Shown here piece by piece: positions 14,605 to 22,924 of a stretch of 36,853 nt of DNA. The stretch is from positions 1-36,853 of the forward strand of contig NZ_DIGV01000053.1 of the NCBI RefSeq assembly GCF_002419815.1, read 5' to 3'. The first letter of the stretch is position 1. The number at the start of each line of letters is the position of its first letter. Source of the DNA: Brevundimonas sp. UBA5713. GTDB lineage: Bacteria > Pseudomonadota > Alphaproteobacteria > Caulobacterales > Caulobacteraceae. The notes below the pieces were generated by a model. That model made no database searches. It had not been told where the DNA came from and was given only the letters and a program-made list of their open reading frames with translations. The position numbers and the translations under genes were made by a program.

Positions 14605-15987
14605 TCAGCCGAAACGTTGGCTCAGATAGTGGAACCAGGCGCGCAGGGTCTGGGCCTCACCGCCCTCGGGATAGCCGGGGCGATTGCGCGGATTCCACGC
14701 AAACACGTCCATGTGCGCCCATGCGCCTGTCTGCGGTGCGAACTTTTGCAGGAACAGGGCCGCCGTGACCGATCCGGCCTGCGCCCACGCTGCCGAGTCA
14801 TTGCGCACATCGGCAATCTCGCTTTCAAGCGAGGGCTTGTATCCGGCCCACAAGGGCATGCGCCACAGCGGATCACCGACCGCCTTGGCCGAACCCAGCA
14901 CGCCCTGCGCCAGTTCGTCATCCTCGGTATAGAGCGGCGGCAGTTCCGGCCCCAAGGCGATGCGCGCCGCCCCTGTGAGGGTAGCAAAGTCCACCGTCAG
15001 CACCGGCTCATGCTCGCCCGCGCGGGCCAGCACATCGGCCAAAATCAGACGTCCCTCGGCATCAGTATTACCGATCTCGATGGTCAGACCCTTACGGCTG
15101 CTAAGGATATCGCCGGGGCGGAAGGCATCGCCAGAGACGGCATTTTCGACCGCCGCCACCAGCACCACCAGACGCACCTTCAAGCCCGCCTGCATGACCA
15201 GACGGCCCAGCGACAGGGCATGGGCCGAGCCGCCCATATCTTTCTTCATATTGCGCATGCCCGCTGCGCCCTTAAGGTCCAGACCGCCGGTGTCGAACAC
15301 CACGCCCTTACCCACCAGCGCCACCAGCGGCAGATCGGTCTGATCAAGGTTCCAGCCGATTTCCAACACGCGCGGCGCACGGTGCGGCGTGGCCGCGCGG
15401 CCCACGGCGTGCACGGCCGGATAGTTCTGCTCCAGCAGTTGATCGCCGAGCGTGACCGTCAGGGTCGCGCCATTCTCCTCGGCAATCTCGCGGGCGATCG
15501 TTTCCAATTGCAGCGGGCCCATGTCCTGCGCGGGCGTATCGACCATTTCGCGGGTCAGGGCACAGGCAGCAGCAATACGCTTCACAGCGTCGGCATCGAT
15601 GCCTTCGGGAGCCACCAGCCGCGCCTCGGTCGCATCGGGGCGCGCCTTATAGCGATCAAAGCGATAGGTGCCCAAAAGGAAGGCTACGGCGGCCAGTTCG
15701 CCCTCGGGCCCGCTAACGTCTTCCAGCACCCAGTCGCCCGACGGCAGGCGCGGGGCCAGACCACGCACCGACAGCGGATCAAAGGCCTCACCGACGCCGA
15801 ACAGGGCTTCGGTTACGCGACCGGCTTCATCGGGGACCAACAACAGCTGTCCCGCCTTGCCCTTGAAAGCGTTGGCCGCGGCCCATTCGGCCACGCGCCC
15901 CTCGAGTGTTTGACCGGTCTGAACCAGTCGCACAGGACGGGCGTTGGAAGATGACGTCAAAAGGCGTTCGGATAGGGTGGCGGGCAT
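14605..15987 (-). CDS. M17 leucyl aminopeptidase-family protein
   Basis: The 460-residue protein is a cytosol aminopeptidase of family M17. The di-metal and catalytic residues are present: GKGVVFDTGGLDLK (226-239, with K227, D232, K239), D250 in MKKDMGG, and NTDAEGRLILAD (307-318, with D309, E311, R313). The N-terminal 150 residues are divergent, as usual. It removes N-terminal residues from peptides in the cytoplasm, probably as a hexamer. The ATG at 15987 follows AGGTGAG. About 100 bases downstream on the same strand is the NlpC/P60 gene, a recurring pair in Alphaproteobacteria; here only the aminopeptidase looks catalytically competent. Confidence 0.93.
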   Translation of the reverse strand: MPATLSERLLTSSSNARPVRLVQTGQTLEGRVAEWAAANAFKGKAGQLLLVPDEAGRVTEALFGVGEAFDPLSVRGLAPRLPSGDWVLEDVSGPEGELAAVAFLLGTYRFDRYKARPDATEARLVAPEGIDADAVKRIAAACALTREMVDTPAQDMGPLQLETIAREIAEENGATLTVTLGDQLLEQNYPAVHAVGRAATPHRAPRVLEIGWNLDQTDLPLVALVGKGVVFDTGGLDLKGAAGMRNMKKDMGGSAHALSLGRLVMQAGLKVRLVVLVAAVENAVSGDAFRPGDILSSRKGLTIEIGNTDAEGRLILADVLARAGEHEPVLTVDFATLTGAARIALGPELPPLYTEDDELAQGVLGSAKAVGDPLWRMPLWAGYKPSLESEIADVRNDSAAWAQAGSVTAALFLQKFAPQTGAWAHMDVFAWNPRNRPGYPEGGEAQTLRAWFHYLSQRFG

Positions 15988-16075
15988 GTCTCACCTTTCG
16001 CCCTTAATGGGCATTAACCAGACTTTAGGCCCAACGGCGCAAACGTGAAGCTTCGTCGTTCCGGGTCTTGTCTCC

Positions 16076-16912
16076 ATGTCGCGCTTTGCTCTCGCCGCCG
16101 CAACCTTGAGTTTGGCCCTATTGGCCCCCGCTGTCGCTTTGGCGCAGTCGCCAGAGGCCGCGCCCGCCGTGGCTGCACCCGTGCCAGCCGATGCCGCCAC
16201 CCGCGCCGCCTATGAGCGGGCCGATCCGCTGGCGCGCTCCATCTTTTGGTCGAACGAACACAATCTCAACCCGCTGGACCCCGAGGCAGGGGTGAAGATG
16301 GCGCAGGCCCTGCGCGAACTGGGACAGTACGATCAGGCCGCCTCTGCCGCCGACAATGTGTTGACCGCCCAGCCAGACAACTATGAGGCCATGCTGGAGT
16401 TGGGCCGCGCCCATATTGCCCGTGGTCAGGCCTTCTATGGCATTGCCGCGCTGGAGCGCGCCCGCGATGCCCGCCCGCGCGACTGGCGTCCGCTGTCGCT
16501 GCTGGGCGTGGCCTATCAGCAGGTGCGCCGACCTGCCGATGCACAGGCCGCATGGACACAGGCTCTGACCCTTTCGCCCGACAATCCCGATGTGCTGACC
16601 AACTCGGCCATGGCCTATCTGGGTGCGGGTGATCTGGCACAGGCCGAAAGCCTGCTGCGCCGTGCCGCGGCCCAGCCTACGGCCTCGCTGAAAGTGCATC
16701 AGAACCTTGCGCTGGCTCTGGGTCTGCAAGGCCGGATGACCGAGGCGGAGGCCATTTTGCGCCGCCAGTTGCCGCCTGAACAGGCCGACCAGAACCTGCA
16801 ATGGCTGGCCGCCCGCACGGCACCGGGGGCCGCCTCTGTCACGCCGTCTGACAGCGCAGCGCCCGCGTCGACGGCCCGCACCTGGAATTCCGTTCAGAAC
16901 GATCCGCGCTGA
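16076..16912 (+). CDS. Exported TPR-repeat protein (TadD-like)
   Basis: The 278-residue protein has a signal peptide (hydrophobic ATLSLALLAPAVALA, cleavage near residue 23) and at least four tetratricopeptide repeats, roughly residues 70-103, 104-137, 138-171 and 172-205. Typical TPR spacing is seen in AMLELGRAHIARGQAFYGIAAL, PLSLLGVAYQQVRRPADAQAAW and VLTNSAMAYLGAGDLAQAESLL. The arrangement resembles TadD-type lipoproteins of Flp pilus systems, but there is no lipobox cysteine and no tad genes are nearby, so a general periplasmic scaffold role is as likely. Transcription runs away from the aminopeptidase gene and toward the scaffold-yidD-thrS group 40 bases downstream. Confidence 0.82.
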   Translation: MSRFALAAATLSLALLAPAVALAQSPEAAPAVAAPVPADAATRAAYERADPLARSIFWSNEHNLNPLDPEAGVKMAQALRELGQYDQAASAADNVLTAQPDNYEAMLELGRAHIARGQAFYGIAALERARDARPRDWRPLSLLGVAYQQVRRPADAQAAWTQALTLSPDNPDVLTNSAMAYLGAGDLAQAESLLRRAAAQPTASLKVHQNLALALGLQGRMTEAEAILRRQLPPEQADQNLQWLAARTAPGAASVTPSDSAAPASTARTWNSVQNDPR

Positions 16913-16951
16913 GCCTTCATTTTCCGGCGCGAAAGGCCTATCTATCGCCTC

Positions 16952-17419
16952 GTGATCGACGACCTTTACAGCGCACGTATCCTATCGCTGGCGGCCAACC
17001 TGCCGCACGCAGGGCGACTGCCTGCGCCGCAAGGCTCGGGCGAGCGCGTCGCCAAACTGTGCGGCTCGCGCGCTCTGGTCGATGTGGTGCTGGACGATGA
17101 GGGCCGCGTGACCCAGTTCGCCCAGGAGGTCAAAGCCTGCGCGCTGGGTCAGGCCGGTGCGGGCGTGGTCGGCGAAAATGCCATTGGCGCATCAGAGGCC
17201 GAAATCGCCGAGGCGCGCGATGCCATGTTCGCCATGCTGAAATCCGGCGGCGATGGCCCGGAAGGTCGTTTTGAAGGCCTGCGCATCCTCAAACAGGTGG
17301 CCGACTATCCGGCCCGCCATGCGTCGTCGATGGTGGCCATCGAAGCCTTGCTGGAAGCCGTGCGCGCGGCGCTGAAACACCACACAGACACACGAACTAA
17401 CATCGCCGGTGCGGCGTGA
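16952..17419 (+). CDS. NifU/IscU-like iron-sulfur scaffold-family protein
   Basis: The 155-residue protein has the fold pattern of IscU-type scaffolds. Two cysteines sit at the expected places: C37 in KLCGSRA and C63 in VKACALGQA. At the third position (HCS in IscU) the sequence is RHASS, so alanine replaces the cluster-binding cysteine. The alphaproteobacterial branch that precedes yidD commonly looks like this, so a true scaffold function is doubtful. The start is GTG at 16952. Its stop overlaps a possible yidD GTG (GTGA), and the four genes TPR-scaffold-yidD-thrS run in the same direction with small gaps. Function is not established; an iron-sulfur trafficking or sensing role is only suggested by the family. 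Confidence 0.85.
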   Translation: MIDDLYSARILSLAANLPHAGRLPAPQGSGERVAKLCGSRALVDVVLDDEGRVTQFAQEVKACALGQAGAGVVGENAIGASEAEIAEARDAMFAMLKSGGDGPEGRFEGLRILKQVADYPARHASSMVAIEALLEAVRAALKHHTDTRTNIAGAA

Positions 17420-17499
17420 GGACATGCGCGGTTGAAACCCCTGCCCGTAAAGGGGATAAGGCCGCAACCCATCCTCATCAGCCCCCGGCGAAGGGACAC

Positions 17500-17754
17500 A
17501 TGTCTCTCTATGAACGCGGCGTGCGAATGGCCCACAGGGGCTATAAGGTCACGCTGTCTCCCCTGATCGGCCAGCAATGCCGCTTCCTGCCGACCTGTTC
17601 GGACTATGGACGCGACGCCATGATTGAGCATGGACCGATCCGTGGGGGCTGGCTGACTGTCCGCCGTCTCTGTAAATGCCATCCCTTCGGAGGGTCGGGC
17701 TACGACCCTGTTCCGCCCAAGAAGCCCGACCTGCCAAAAAAGTCTGACAGATGA
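17500..17754 (+). CDS. yidD: Membrane protein insertion efficiency factor YidD
   Basis: The 84-residue protein is a standard YidD. After MSLYERGVRMAHRGYKVTLSP comes the conserved CRFLPTCSDYGRDAM, then GGWLTVRRLCKCHPFGGSGYDPVP, including the cysteines shared by the family. YidD is an amphipathic, membrane-associated protein that helps YidC insert inner membrane proteins. I place the start at the ATG 17500, after AAGGGA. An in-frame GTG at 17416 overlapping the previous stop would add 28 residues outside the conserved core. The last codon overlaps the thrS start (ATGA), so thrS is probably translated by re-initiation. Unlike the rpmH-rnpA-yidD-yidC arrangement, it is here linked to thrS. Confidence 0.93.
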   Translation: MSLYERGVRMAHRGYKVTLSPLIGQQCRFLPTCSDYGRDAMIEHGPIRGGWLTVRRLCKCHPFGGSGYDPVPPKKPDLPKKSDR

Positions 17755-19700
17755 TCAACCTGACCTTTCCCGACGGCGCCGTCCGCCAATATCCCGCTGG
17801 CTCGACGGGCTTTGACGTCGCTGCTGCCATTTCTCCGTCTCTGGCCAAAAAGGCCGCTCTTGTCGTGTGGAACGGCGAGCAGCGCGACCTGCACCGCGTG
17901 ATCGAGGGCGACGGCGACTTCCGCCTGTTGATGCGCGACGATCCCGAGGCCCTGTTCACCATCCGCCACGACTGTGCCCACGTGCTGGCCCAAGCGGTTC
18001 AAGAGTTGTTCCCGGGCACCCAGGTCACCATCGGTCCGGCCATCGAGGACGGCTTCTATTACGACTTCGCCCGCGACGAGCCCTTCTCGACCGACGACTT
18101 CCCGAAGATCGAGAAGAAGATGGCCGAGATCATCGATCGCGGTGCCAAGCTGGAACGCGAGGTCTGGGACCGCGACGAAGCCATCAAATATTTCGAGAGC
18201 ATTGGCGAAGCCTATAAGGCCGAGCTGATCCGCGACCTGCCGGAAACCGAGACCATCACCATCTACCGTCAGGGTGAATGGCTGGACCTGTGCCGTGGGC
18301 CGCACTTCCCGACCGTGAAGTTCGTCGGCAAGGCGTTCAAGCTGACCAAGCTGGCCGGTGCCTATTGGCGCGGTGATAGCAACAAGGCCCAGCTGCAGCG
18401 CATCTACGGCACCGCATGGGCGACCAAGGAAGACCTCGACGCCTATCTGCAGCGCATCGAGGAAGCCGAGAAGCGCGACCACCGCAAGTTGGGCAAGTCG
18501 ATGGAACTCTTCCACATGCAGGAAGAGGGCCGCGGCATGGTCTTCTGGCACCCGAAGGGCTGGGTGCTGTGGCGCGTGCTGGAAGCCTATATGCGCCGCC
18601 GTCTGGACGCCGCAGGCTATGTCGAGGTCAAGACCCCGCAGGTTCTGGATCGCAAATTCTGGGAAGCCTCGGGCCACTGGGACAAATACCGCGCCAACAT
18701 GTTCGTCTGCGAGACGGTCGAGGGCGAAACCCTATCGCTGAAGCCGATGAACTGCCCGGGCCACGTGCAGATCTTCGATCAGGGCCAGCGTTCGTACCGC
18801 GAACTGCCGCTGCGTATGGCCGAGTTCGGCGCCTGCCACCGCTATGAGCCGTCGGGTTCGCTGCACGGCCTGATGCGCGTGCGCGGCTTCACGCAGGACG
18901 ACGCCCACATCTTCTGCCGTGAAGACCAGATCGTCGAAGAGACGGCCAACTTCATCAAGCTGGCCCGCTCGGTCCACGCCGACCTCGGCATGGAAACGAA
19001 GTACATCTCGCTCGGCACCCGTCCGGAACTGCGCGCAGGCACCGACGAGTTTTGGGACAAGGCTGAGGCCCAGATGGCCGAAGCCGCCCGCGCCGCTGGC
19101 ACCGAGCCGGTCGTGACCGAAGGCGACGGTGCCTTCTATGCGCCGAAGCTGGACTTCATCGTCAAGGACGCCATCGGCCGTGAATGGACCTGCGGCACCA
19201 TCCAGCTGGACTATGTCCTGCCGGAGCGTCTGGATGCGACCTACATCGCCGAAGACGGCCAAAAGCACCGTCCGGTCATGCTGCACCGTGCGATCCTCGG
19301 CTCGTTCGAGCGCTTCATCGGCATCATGATCGAGAACTACGCCGGTGCCTTCCCGCTGTGGCTGGCCCCGACGCAGGCCGTGGTGACCACCATCACCTCT
19401 GACGCCGACGGCTATGCCGAGGAAGTTCTCGCCAAGTTCAAGGCTGCTGGCCTGCGTACCGAGATCGACCTGCGCAACGAGAAGATCAACTACAAGATCC
19501 GCGAGCACTCGGTGAACAAGGTGCCGGTTATTGCCGTCGTCGGCCGCAAGGAAGCCGAAGAAGGCAAGGTCGCCATCCGCCGTCTCGGCTCGCAGGCCCA
19601 AACGATCGTCACGATCGAAGAAGCCATCGCCATGCTGACCGACGAGGCTTTGGCACCGGACCTGAAACGCGCCCGCGACGGTGTCGAACACAACGTCTAA
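17751..19700 (+). CDS. thrS: Threonyl-tRNA synthetase
   Basis: The 649-residue class II synthetase is complete. Domains in order are the TGS domain (1-62); an editing domain with H73 and H77 in IRHDCAHVLAQAV and LDLCRGPH (178-185); the catalytic core with zinc ligands C335 (MNCPGHV), H386 (DDAHIFC) and the histidine in VMLHRAILGS; and the anticodon-binding domain (about 540-640, with WLAPTQAVV and INYKIREHS). It charges tRNA-Thr and removes misacylated serine. The ATG overlaps the yidD stop. No leader regulatory element could exist upstream, because the coding regions overlap. A strong terminator follows the stop codon. Confidence 0.98.
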   Translation: MINLTFPDGAVRQYPAGSTGFDVAAAISPSLAKKAALVVWNGEQRDLHRVIEGDGDFRLLMRDDPEALFTIRHDCAHVLAQAVQELFPGTQVTIGPAIEDGFYYDFARDEPFSTDDFPKIEKKMAEIIDRGAKLEREVWDRDEAIKYFESIGEAYKAELIRDLPETETITIYRQGEWLDLCRGPHFPTVKFVGKAFKLTKLAGAYWRGDSNKAQLQRIYGTAWATKEDLDAYLQRIEEAEKRDHRKLGKSMELFHMQEEGRGMVFWHPKGWVLWRVLEAYMRRRLDAAGYVEVKTPQVLDRKFWEASGHWDKYRANMFVCETVEGETLSLKPMNCPGHVQIFDQGQRSYRELPLRMAEFGACHRYEPSGSLHGLMRVRGFTQDDAHIFCREDQIVEETANFIKLARSVHADLGMETKYISLGTRPELRAGTDEFWDKAEAQMAEAARAAGTEPVVTEGDGAFYAPKLDFIVKDAIGREWTCGTIQLDYVLPERLDATYIAEDGQKHRPVMLHRAILGSFERFIGIMIENYAGAFPLWLAPTQAVVTTITSDADGYAEEVLAKFKAAGLRTEIDLRNEKINYKIREHSVNKVPVIAVVGRKEAEEGKVAIRRLGSQAQTIVTIEEAIAMLTDEALAPDLKRARDGVEHNV

Positions 19701-19723
19701 GGCCCGCTAAAGCCCAACTACAG

Positions 19724-19757
19724 AAAAGCCGCCGAGGGAAACCCCGGCGGCTTTTTG
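19724..19757. terminator. Rho-independent terminator after thrS (probably bidirectional)
   Basis: The stem AAGCCGCCG (19726-19734) pairs with CGGCGGCTT (19745-19753), extended by GGG/CCC around an AAA loop with one bulged base. Five T follow (19752-19756). Four A at 19724-19727 give a T run on the minus strand, so it may also stop the converging bkd operon. Confidence 0.9.
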
Positions 19758-19784
19758 TTAGCCCCTACATCGACCGAGCACTTC

Positions 19785-19865
19785 GCCGCCAACGGCGGCC
19801 CTGCCCCTCAAGTCGCGAGCCTCCGCGAGGCGAGCATAGGGGCGAGAGGGCCGTAAGGCCCTCTC
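19785..19865. repeat. Cluster of palindromes between thrS and the bkd operon; REP-like element
   Basis: Three hairpins follow one another: GCCGCC/GGCGGC (19785-19799); a nested element with outer arms GCCCCT (19803-19808) and AGGGGC (19838-19843) around GCCTC/GAGGC (19819-19831); and a perfect 9-bp stem GAGAGGGCC/GGCCCTCTC (19844-19865). None is followed by a T run. The middle element shares its arms and the inner AAGTCGC with the element at 28468-28499, which points to a dispersed palindromic repeat family. Confidence 0.55.
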
Positions 19866-19871
19866 TCACTC

Positions 19872-21269
19872 TTAGATGTGAATGGCGTGACCCAGAGCGC
19901 GAAGGGACGCCTCGTGGAAGGCTTCGCCGAGCGTGGGGTGGACGTGGATGGTGCCGGCGACGTCTTCCAGCACAGCGCCCATTTCCAGCATCTGGGCAAA
20001 GCTGTTGGACAGTTCGCTGACGTGCTGGCCGACGGCCTGAATACCCAGCAGGCGGTGATCATTCTTGTCGGCGATCACGCGCACGAAGCCGCCGTCCTCG
20101 CCTGCCTCGATGGCCAGAGCGCGGCCGATGGCAGCGAACGGGAAGACGGCCTGAATGACATCGTCACGGCCTTCGACGTCAGAGACGCCCAAGCCAGCCG
20201 AAACGATTTCCGGCTCGGTAAAGCAGACGGCGGCGATGGTGGTCGGATCAAAGCGCTTGTTGTGGCCCGCAATGATCTCTGCCACGACCTCGCCCTGAGC
20301 CGAGCCCTTGTGCGCCAGCATCGGTTCGCCCGTCAGGTCACCGATGGCCCAGACGTTCTTCATCGAGGTCGCGCAGCGGTCATCGATCTTCACGAACGGG
20401 CCGTCCATGGCCACGCCCATGTTTTCCAGACCCCAGCCCTTGGTGCGGGCGCGGCGCCCCACAGTCACCAGCACCTTGTCGGCGGCCAGTTGCAGCGGAT
20501 TGCCGTCCTTGTCCGTAACGTTCAGCTTGCCGTCTCCGAAACCACCGGCGCGCGCGCCGAGGTAAAGCTCGACGCCGTGACGCTCCAGCCATTTGGCAAC
20601 CGGATCGGTCAGGGCCTTATCGTACAGCGGCAGGATGCGGTCAGCCATTTCCACGATGGCGACTTCTGCGCCCAGCTTGCGGAAGGCGATACCGAGTTCC
20701 AGACCGATATAGCCGCCGCCGACGACGACCAGCTTCTTGGGCACTTCCGGCAGGCTCAGAGCCTCGGTCGAGGAGATGACGTCGCCACCGAACGGCAGGA
20801 ACGGCAGTTCAACAGGCTCTGAACCCGTCGCCAGAATGACGTGCTCGGCGGTGATGCGGATGTCGCCATCCTCGGTCGCCACGATGCAGGTCTTGGCATC
20901 CGAGAAGGTGGCCCAGCCCTTGATGACCTTGACCTTGGCCTTCTTCAGCAGGGCCGAAACGCCGCCGTTCAGCTTCTTGACGATGCCGTCCTTCCACTCG
21001 ACCGTCTTCTTCAGGTCGATGGCAGGCGCAGACGCGGTGATCCCGAGCGTGCCTGCATCGGATGCCGCCTTGGCAACAGTCTCATACTTGCCCGCCGCAT
21101 GGATGATGGCCTTGGACGGGATGCAGCCCACGTTCAGGCAGGTACCGCCCAGACCAGCGGACGCATCCACCAGCACGGTTTCCAGACCCAGCTGCCCGCA
21201 ACGGATACCGGCCACATAGCCGCCCGTGCCCGCGCCAATGATCAGGACTTTGGTTTTCAGGTTCTGCAT
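19872..21269 (-). CDS. lpdA: Dihydrolipoamide dehydrogenase, E3 of the branched-chain 2-oxoacid dehydrogenase
   Basis: The 465-residue flavoprotein reoxidises the lipoyl arm of E2 with NAD+. Visible are the FAD motif IIGAGTGGYVA (10-20), the redox disulfide C44/C49 in GGTCLNVGCIPSK, the NAD motif VVGGGYIGLELG, the second FAD segment IGDLTGEPMLAHKG and the active-site dyad H444/E449 in HPTLGEA. It is the last gene of the operon, four bases after E2. It is clearly different from the second E3 at 28508-29914, as expected when one serves BCKDH and the other pyruvate/2-oxoglutarate dehydrogenase. The end of the gene faces thrS across a set of hairpins. Confidence 0.95.
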   Translation of the reverse strand: MQNLKTKVLIIGAGTGGYVAGIRCGQLGLETVLVDASAGLGGTCLNVGCIPSKAIIHAAGKYETVAKAASDAGTLGITASAPAIDLKKTVEWKDGIVKKLNGGVSALLKKAKVKVIKGWATFSDAKTCIVATEDGDIRITAEHVILATGSEPVELPFLPFGGDVISSTEALSLPEVPKKLVVVGGGYIGLELGIAFRKLGAEVAIVEMADRILPLYDKALTDPVAKWLERHGVELYLGARAGGFGDGKLNVTDKDGNPLQLAADKVLVTVGRRARTKGWGLENMGVAMDGPFVKIDDRCATSMKNVWAIGDLTGEPMLAHKGSAQGEVVAEIIAGHNKRFDPTTIAAVCFTEPEIVSAGLGVSDVEGRDDVIQAVFPFAAIGRALAIEAGEDGGFVRVIADKNDHRLLGIQAVGQHVSELSNSFAQMLEMGAVLEDVAGTIHVHPTLGEAFHEASLRALGHAIHI

Positions 21270-21273
21270 CGGC

Positions 21274-22923
21274 TTACATCCAGAGGGTTGCCGGATTTTC
21301 CAGCAGGTTCTTGATCTTCTGAACGAAGACAGCCGCGTCGTGGCCGTCGACGATGCGGTGATCGAAGCTGGAGGACAGGTTCATCATCTTGCGCACGACC
21401 ATCTGGCCGTCTTTGACCACCACGCGCTCGGCGATCTTGTTCGGGCCGATGATGGCCACTTCCGGATGGTTGATGATCGGGGTGTGCACCACACCGCCCA
21501 GCGTACCCAGCGAGGTGATGGTGATGGTCGAACCCGACAGTTCCTCGCGCTTGGCCGAACCGTCCTTGGCCGCACCCGACACGCGGGCGATTTCAAGGGC
21601 GGTGTCATAGGCATCGCGCGCCTCGGCGTGGCGGACCACCGGCACCATCAGGCCGTTCGGCGTCTGGGCGGCAATGCCCAGATGCACGGCGGCGTGCTGG
21701 GTCAGGATACCCGCCTCGTCGTCATAGGTGGCATTGATGTTGGGCTGGTCCTTCAGGGCCACGATGATAGCGCGGGCAATGAAGGGCAGGACGTTGAGCT
21801 TGGGCTTGTCGGTGCCCTTGTTCTGGGCGTTCAGATGACCACGCAGCTCTTCCAGAGCCGTCATGTCGATCTCTTCCACATAGGTGATGTGGGGGATACG
21901 ACGCACGCTCTCGGCCATTTTTTCCGCGATCTTGCGGCGCAGGCCGATGATCTTGACCTCGGTCGTGCCTTCGGCCCTGGCATAGGGCGAAGCGACCGCG
22001 CCACCGGCGACAGGGGCAACCACGCCACCGCGAGCCACGAAGGCATCGAGGTCGCCATGTTCGATGCGGCCAGCAGGGCCCGAGCCCGGCACGAAGACCA
22101 GATCGATACCCAGATCACGCGCACGCTGGCGCACTGCCGGAGAGGCTAGAGGACGCTCACCCGGCTTGCGGCCCGTCACGGTCGGAACCGGCTTGGCATC
22201 GGCTTTCGGTGCAGCCTTAGGAGCCAGAGCCGCCTTCGGAGCCTCGACCTTGGCCGGAGCGGGAGCCGCCGCAGCGACAGGCGCGGCAGCCGAAGCCGCC
22301 GAAACATTGCCCTTGCCTTCAACGTCGAAGCTGACCAGCGGACCACCGACCGGCAGGGCTTGGCCTGCCTCGCCGTGCAGTTGCACCACCTTGCCAGCAA
22401 CCGGCGAGGTCAGTTCAACCGTGGCCTTGTCGGTCATGACCTCGGCAACGATCTGGTCTTCCTCGACCATATCGCCAACCTTGACGTGCCAGCCAACCAG
22501 TTCGGCCTCGGCCGTGCCTTCACCAACGTCCGGCAGCTTGAAAACATAGTTCCCTGCGGCCGCGACGGCGGCAGCGGGAGCTTCGGAGGCGACTTCGACT
22601 TTTGGTGCCTCAACGGCGACCGGAGCGGCTTCGGCCACCGGAGCCGTAGGCGCAGCTTCCTCGGCTTCGGTATTGCCTTCGCCAGCGACCTCGAACTCGA
22701 CCAGTGCGCCACGAACCGGCAGCATTTCGCCCGCTTCGCCGTGCAGCTTGGTGACCTTGCCATCGACCGGCGAGGTGATTTCCACGGTCGCCTTATCGGT
22801 CATGACCTCGGCGACGATCTGGTCCTCGGTGACAACATCACCGACAGCCACGTGCCATTGCACCAGTTCGGCCTCGGCAGTGCCTTCACCGACGTCCGGC
22901 AGTTTGAATACGAAACGACCCAT
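21274..22923 (-). CDS. bkdB: E2 of the branched-chain 2-oxoacid dehydrogenase (lipoyl acyltransferase)
   Basis: The 549-residue protein carries two lipoyl domains in tandem (about 2-80 and 126-204), each with the lipoylated lysine in MTDKATVE (K44 and K166). Ala/Pro-rich linkers separate these from a peripheral subunit-binding domain (about 257-293, ASPAVRQRARDLGIDL) and the catalytic acyltransferase domain, which ends with SFDHRIVDGHDAA (H522, D526). It transfers branched acyl groups from E1 to CoA and forms the core of the complex. The two lipoyl domains are highly similar to each other, indicating an internal duplication. The start lies one base after the E1beta stop. Specificity for branched-chain acids is inferred from the separate E1alpha/E1beta genes and the Lrp-type regulator. 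Confidence 0.93.
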   Translation of the reverse strand: MGRFVFKLPDVGEGTAEAELVQWHVAVGDVVTEDQIVAEVMTDKATVEITSPVDGKVTKLHGEAGEMLPVRGALVEFEVAGEGNTEAEEAAPTAPVAEAAPVAVEAPKVEVASEAPAAAVAAAGNYVFKLPDVGEGTAEAELVGWHVKVGDMVEEDQIVAEVMTDKATVELTSPVAGKVVQLHGEAGQALPVGGPLVSFDVEGKGNVSAASAAAPVAAAAPAPAKVEAPKAALAPKAAPKADAKPVPTVTGRKPGERPLASPAVRQRARDLGIDLVFVPGSGPAGRIEHGDLDAFVARGGVVAPVAGGAVASPYARAEGTTEVKIIGLRRKIAEKMAESVRRIPHITYVEEIDMTALEELRGHLNAQNKGTDKPKLNVLPFIARAIIVALKDQPNINATYDDEAGILTQHAAVHLGIAAQTPNGLMVPVVRHAEARDAYDTALEIARVSGAAKDGSAKREELSGSTITITSLGTLGGVVHTPIINHPEVAIIGPNKIAERVVVKDGQMVVRKMMNLSSSFDHRIVDGHDAAVFVQKIKNLLENPATLWM

Positions 22924-22924
22924 C

